From assembly GCA_013398955.1 (NCBI GenBank), contig VWPU01009708.1:124001-188000 (forward strand): DNA of 64,000 nucleotides, in the 5' to 3' direction. This document shows, piece by piece, positions 58,601 through 64,000 of this stretch (positions are counted from its first letter, which is position 1; every line of letters begins with the position of its first letter). The notes beneath the pieces are model-generated. The model saw nothing but the letters and a program-made list of their open reading frames with translations, was not told where the DNA came from and did no database searches. Source of the stretch: Callaeas wilsoni. Its lineage: Eukaryota; Chordata; Aves; Passeriformes; Callaeidae. Position numbers and translations under genes: made by a program.

Positions 58601-61600
58601 ACTCGTTTCGAAATACCTCAGTCCCTTCTCACTCCTATGGCGAGAGAAAGTTGTGCTGAAAGAAAGTAACCCACTTCCAAGCATAAATAAACAACCAACC
58701 TGAGCTCCTCCTCACATGGCTCTAAATAAAGGATGTTATGGTATTACAAGATGCTGCTGTGTGAGCCAGAAAAAGCCTGAAATAGTAAAGAGAGAGCTGT
58801 ACCATCCATTACACAAGCAGCCAAGTAAATGGAAACTTCCTGGTGCTAAATCTTTCCCCAGTGAAACTCTAAAAGCAAGCCCAGTCTCATAACCAGTGCC
58901 AGTCCTGGTGACAGCTGCTTGGACAAGCCTCCTGTTGTCCTGCTAAAGTCAAAGTCAGCTTTATAAGTTTGATGTACAATGTATTGAGTTAAACTGCTGG
59001 TTCCCATCTCCTCAGAGCGCTACCTCATCCCATATCCTGTGACACAGTCTCACCATTCCTAGAGGACTGTTTCCAAAGTTAATTGTCCAGTTATTTTCTG
59101 GGAAGAACAGACATATAATCCGTCTGATGACCTGAGGTGAAGCAGGCAGAAAACAAAGTTTTAATCAGCTAAAATATATTTCTGTTTCATTTTGTTTGCA
59201 GTAAATTTGTTTCTCCCAATTTGATCTCAAAGCTTCAGGCAAATAATATAATTAGAATATTTTACATGTAAAATTATATATTTTTTCTCATTTAAACAGC
59301 ATCAAAACAGATTTTTGACTGCCTTGGAGATCTTCTTCCTTGTAGTCCAAGAATGACTATATTAGTTTATGCCTTATATTTTGGGAGATAAAAACAGAGA
59401 CAGAACAGGAGCAATGGCCAAGCAAACCCAAACTTCTAAATCTCTCTATGACTGCAGACTTTAAAAGTACAGGGGAAAAAAATGGTCGTAGGCTCTGAGC
59501 CAAGTTAAAACACTGTGATACAATTTTTTGTGAAGCTTTCTGGCATGTCCAAAATAAAATTTAAAAAGCAGGGCACGTTTAAAAGCTTCATCAGGCAAAA
59601 TGGTAGCTATGTCTTCAGCTATGTTAAAAGGCTTTGATGTGCAGGTTCGGTGGATCGGTCTGTACAACCACAGACTAAGGCAGAAGGCTTAGCAGGACTG
59701 CCTCGCCACATTATACAAACATCAAACAGGAGCAATTTAGGTAGCATATGCACCTGCCAGACTAATCCAAGATCTATGAAATTGATGAGTTTGGCATGAT
59801 TTCATCTTGATATTTGCATCATGTTTATCCAGAAAATCAGCTGGAAGAATATTGCTTTTGATAGCACAGGTTGCACAACACTTGTGGCAGGAGGATGGCG
59901 GGCTGCTTCCACACCAGGCTTTTTGCAAAAAATCCCTTGATCTCTTCTAGGCCCTTCCATGTGGTTCCCCTGATGTTACAGTACATGACAACGAAAAATG
60001 CTTGAAACCCAAGTTTCTGGATTTGTTGTCTTCAGGCTCCCACATTAATAACACCCAGCACCCCTCAGATATTTTCTCACTTGATCACCAGCTCCTAAGG
60101 AAGCAGCAAGCACTCCTCCTCATCAGTTCTTCTCCAGAACACTCATAAATTTAATGGAACAAGCCCCAAAATTGTCTGGGGTTTAGAGCTGCCCATAACA
60201 AATTCAGATGCTTCAAGCTTTTGTATCCCCTCATCCTATATATGGAGCAAAGTCACTTGCAGAGCTGAAGTCTAGGTCCATGTGTATCTCACCCACCACC
60301 CAAACAGTACAAAGTTCAAGACTTTTTGGACTCTGGATCTCTGCATAGTATGTTCTCAGAGAAAGTAGCCATTGCTCAGAATTACGGAAATGTAAATTTC
60401 ATCAGATAAAATGGTTTTCCCATTCAACACACAGAAAAGGCCTGAAGGAACAAAACAAAAGCTTAATAAAGAGCATAAAGAAAATTAACAGGAATTCCTC
60501 TAGGCTGAATGTTAGAATACAGCCAAAACTATTGAAATGTCCGGAACTCAGGCAGCGCCCAACTAGTTCACAAGTTCATTCAGGGTAGGGAAAGGGGGAA
60601 ATGTGGTCAGATGCTTCTGTCAGTTTGAAGAATATCTGTGGGGCTTTGACAAACAAGATGAATGTTCTCATTCAAATGCACCACCAGTTATTTAACTTAC
60701 TTCCCCTGAATGTCTGGACTTCAACTGCCTGAAAGACTGAAATATTTTGTCCCACAAGCATTTCTGGTTTACTGATTTATTTGCATTCTGTCCTGACCCC
60801 TTCTCAAAGAAAGATTCCTGTTTTGAGCATCCACGTCTATAAACAAAACAGACTGTCAAAGCATGTTTTCTTCAGAGCCCTTGCCATCAGGTACTTCTCC
60901 ACGTCGCCAGGCTGGTTTATGTTGTTTGTAGAGTTGTTGGTTCTCTTTGGGGAAGTTCTGAACTGTGGAATTTGCTGATAGCAACCTAAGGAAAACTTCC
61001 ACTAGACTGTCTCTCCTCTTTGATTTTAGCTGTTAAATATCTAAGACATCTAAAAACAACCTGAATGTTTTCCTAGCACTAATGTGTAACTCACTGTCTT
61101 TTACTGACACAAAGATAATTGAATATAGAAAAGAACAGAAAGAATTATAAAGAAAGTTTCAGAAAGAAATATTTCTAATAAATGATGTCTCATTATAAGA
61201 CTAAGCCCCTAATTTTTAGGGATATAAAATATTTATATTCTAACCTAGTAGCAATTTTACTAACACAAGATTCTGAAAAGTGGCAATTCATGTCCATTTT
61301 GTAGTGCACTCCTCTCTTAGGAAGGACTGCATGGATCTAGATTCAAGGCTCATTTTTAAGTAACGGTCACATCCCAGACCAGCGAATTCACTTGGAAAGA
61401 CAGATTGACAGAACAAGTTATACCATTAATCCACACCACGCTTTTGCAGACAGCATTACACAGCCAATGATGGGACAGAAAACAGGCTCCCTGGCTTAAC
61501 TTAGCCATGGAGCTGGGCTTGGCACAGAAAATCCTCTGTTTTTAATCTCCGCAGAGGAAAGCCGACACCATCGTTCACATGGGCTCAGTGTTGTGAGAGT

Positions 61601-61830
61601 TCCCTTTTTATAAATGTCCAGAGACACTTCAGGGTTGGTGCTAAATAAAGCAGGCAGCAAAAATGTAAACTACTGGCTGATGTTTTGTTTTGCTCCATAT
61701 AGCCACCAGGAAAAGTGAAATGTTTCAGAATCTCCAGAGTATAAGTGGAAAAGAGTGTTCACTATAGCTCCGTTGTATTTTGGCTATGCAATAAATTGAA
61801 ACGTTAACCATTCTCAGAGTGCACATTAGC
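55660..61830. other. Long unique non-coding stretch
   Basis: About 6 kb with no recognisable gene, LTR or CR1 piece. The words 'gacaaattttggccccaaga' near 57962-57981 may be a scrap of the old amniote repeat family ('gccaaattttggccctgag'), but are too short to call. A strong donor-like CAG/GTATGTG occurs at 58244-58252 without an exon that I can support. Confidence 0.4.
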
Positions 61831-61834
61831 ACCC

Positions 61835-61890
61835 CTCAGCCAGTAGCTGTGTGACCTGGCATCAATGTCATCTCTGAACTTATTACGATG
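61835..61890 (+). repeat. Possible MIR core fragment
   Basis: The words 'ccagtagctgtgtgacctgg' and 'catcaatgtcatctctgaac' match the MIR core 'actagctgtgtgaccttggg caagttacttaacctctctga'. It is about 50 bp and diverged outside that. Confidence 0.4.
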
Positions 61891-62364
61891 TTCAGAATTT
61901 TCCAGGGAACTGAGAGAGCAGGAAAAGCTCAGCTGACGTACCATTCCGTTCACTGAGGAAAGCCACTAGGTGTACTTATTTGCTGCAATTCCTGTCTAAA
62001 CTTTAGAAATATTACAGTCAAACATTTTCTAGCTTTGATTGTAAAGAGAAAGTGTGAGGGATAAGAAATGCCCTTCCTTTCCCTATCACGTATTAAGTGC
62101 AGCAAACCCAAAGCTCCAGTGGCTGTTATGATCCTGCCATGCAGCTTCCAGATCTTCCAGTTCTAGTGGTCTCCTTGCACTCTGGGCTCATTACTTCAAG
62201 CTTCCTCTCCAACAAACAGGGTCAAACTTTCCTCTCTTTCCCAATGACATTAGTCTGCAGCTACTTCATAGATCTCCGTGACGTTCTGACAAGCTCCTAC
62301 CATGTTGACCAAGAAGAAAAACTCCCTCCTGTAAATGATGTGAAAACATAAGTCACAGAGAAAC

Positions 62365-62450
62365 AGAACATTAATTCCAGGTTCTGTTGAGGTCAACGGG
62401 AGTTCTGTCACTGGTTTCAACAAAAGCAGGATTTGGTCCCCACACACTGA
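62365..62450 (+). repeat. Ancient amniote fold-back repeat copy
   Basis: The words 'gaggtcaacgggagttctgt' and 'cactggtttcaacaaaagca', then 'ggatttggtcc', match the old amniote phrase 'gaagtcaatgggagttttgc cattgacttcaatgggagca ggatttgggcc'. This is a clear copy despite substitutions. Confidence 0.6.
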
Positions 62451-64000
62451 GTAAGCCCAGTGAAGTTAGTATATATCCATTTGGCAGGAGAACAAACCAA
62501 CTTCTGCTTCCAGCTACCGCTACACAAATCCTTTTATTTCAATGTTATCCCACACTCCCTAATTCATTCTCAGGAGGTCTCTGACACAAGAATTTTTTTA
62601 GAAGGCAGTGCTTAGTGGTACCTTGTGCTCATGGCTGGAATACACTTCATCTATTTCAACATTGGATTCACCTACTGTATTTTATGTGAGGAAGGAAAAA
62701 TAATTTTAAATAGCCATCCTCTCCCTTCCTCTTTTCAGATGTAAGTGCTTGCAAACCTAAATAGAAACAGTAATGTATTTAACATGCTTCTGTGGTGTAT
62801 CATTCATGGCAATGCTGTCAGCAGAATAATGTGAGATCTTTATGTTGACTGATATGTGAGAACTAAGAGACCTTAAATGGTGTTGTACTAATAGTTCAGC
62901 AGTTTTTATGTAGAAGAAGATAGTATCTACGAAGAGTCATTTACAGGAGAAGCTGACTCTCTTTCTTGAACAAAACTCCCAAAATTGCTAGTTTTATGTT
63001 CCCTAAAATGAACTATCTGAATTCATCTGGGCTCTGAATTTTAACATCATTAACTATTCTGATAAAGCAGCGTTCTTCAACAGTGCTGGAAAAAATATAT
63101 TAACGGATAAAATCATTTGGCCTAAAGTGCTCAACTAGTCATTAATTGATTATTCTGTTTCTCTAGTTCTATTTGACAGCTGATCCTTTCCTGAAAGGAA
63201 ATGAACCTTGAAGGAATACTGCAAATTTAATTGCGCCATTTAGTGACTCCTGGCAAAATCCAAGTGGCAAATTCTTAATATCACTGAGTTCTCAGTCTTT
63301 AGAGGTGCCCATAGCACAGTTTTAAATGATCTGTTAGCTACACAAACATTTATTTGAACATGTTGCAAATTTAAGACTAGTAGATAACAACAAAACATTT
63401 TTTCCTTTGTATTCTGTTGGTGCCACCAGTTACACTGTGATCTGCAGCGTGCTCCTGGGACCAGGATCAGCACGATGGCAGCTCCCTCCTTGACACCATA
63501 TGCAATACTTGATGTATTTATTTTAAAGAAAGACAGACTGATGTCTGTAGTATGGGAAAAATGGGTAGAATGAGAAGTGTAAAAGTGAGTCATCTACTGC
63601 ATTCATGGACTAGTTCAATCTATTCCGTGAAAAATTTGAGTAAGATTATGTAAAAACTGTCTTAATTCTCTACTCCATCTTTTTTTGTTCTTTATGTATT
63701 TATTTGAATCTCAGAATAAGATACTAATATGTCTAAGGGGCATGCAGAGAGACTGTTTTACAAAGAGTTTAACACCATGCCTGTAGAACCTCAGTTTACT
63801 AATATCCATAATTTTGGGATCTGAATATCACTAAGCTCAAGATATCAAGTCCTGATTTAAGTTCAATTAATTCCTACAAGCAGATTGACTTTTATTCTCT
63901 GTATGCAGTAGTGGACATAGAATGCAAAGATGTAATGCTAAGTAAGCTCAGTTCCAAGCATAAGAAGGTACCCACATATTGAAAAGGTCTAGAAGGTTTT
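62450..64000. other. Unannotated stretch to window end
   Basis: AT-rich unique DNA. A 117-codon minus-strand open stretch (63240-63593) contains a short GC-richer part (GVKEGAAIVLILVPGARC) but no family that I recognise and no clear splice sites. I treat it as chance. Confidence 0.4.

Noticed and set aside
63240..63593. 117-codon open frame on the minus strand.
   Set aside because: No recognised domain. The short hydrophobic part is not enough, and no clear acceptor or donor bounds it.
1..64000. tRNA, rRNA, snRNA genes and CRISPR arrays.
   Set aside because: I saw no tRNA with paired A and B boxes and clover-leaf arms, no rRNA or snRNA sequence, and no regularly spaced direct repeats with unique spacers.

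Overview
This window looks like non-coding nuclear DNA from a bird. It is AT-rich and has no recognisable multi-exon protein gene. Its repeats are avian in character: eroded CR1 (chicken repeat 1) LINE pieces, a solo LTR of a type common in birds, and a background of ancient amniote repeats (MIR/L2-like pieces and a fold-back family containing phrases such as 'gaagtcaatgggag'). I see no L1, Alu or other mammalian lineage-specific repeats. No open reading frame on either strand exceeds 157 codons, and none reads as a known protein. The order or species cannot be fixed from the sequence alone.

Layout. 1-12.4 kb: mostly unique AT-rich sequence with three decayed MIR/L2-type pieces, one fold-back repeat, a GC-richer patch (about 1.77-2.11 kb) and a short acidic-codon stretch behind a splice-acceptor-like tract (7903-7965). 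12.4-16.1 kb: an ancient fold-back repeat, a CR1 fragment with readable reverse-transcriptase codons, more ancient repeats and a 66-bp tandem duplication. 16-26 kb: a solo avian LTR (about 20.33-20.84 kb), a (CCTT)15 microsatellite running into a C-rich tract, and a conserved-looking block with a full CRE palindrome and a homeodomain palindrome (25.68-25.87 kb). 26-45 kb: four CR1 pieces, a second LTR-like GC-rich element (about 30.51-31.18 kb) and long stretches with no recognisable content. 45-51 kb: a long poly-T tract, small tandem repeats, two fold-back repeats and two candidate terminal exons with polyadenylation signals (48109 and 50813). 51-64 kb: mostly featureless, apart from a 278-bp perfect duplication split by a single N (55064-55620), which is probably an assembly artefact over a 42-bp minisatellite.

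Overall the window fits a gene desert or a very large intron. The items most worth checking are the N-flanked duplication, the CRE/homeodomain block, the two possible splice-compatible small exons near 50.4-50.9 kb, the acidic exon candidate at 7.9 kb, and the density of ancient fold-back repeats. No new biological system is evident. Family names are given from memory of consensus sequences and were not checked by any search.
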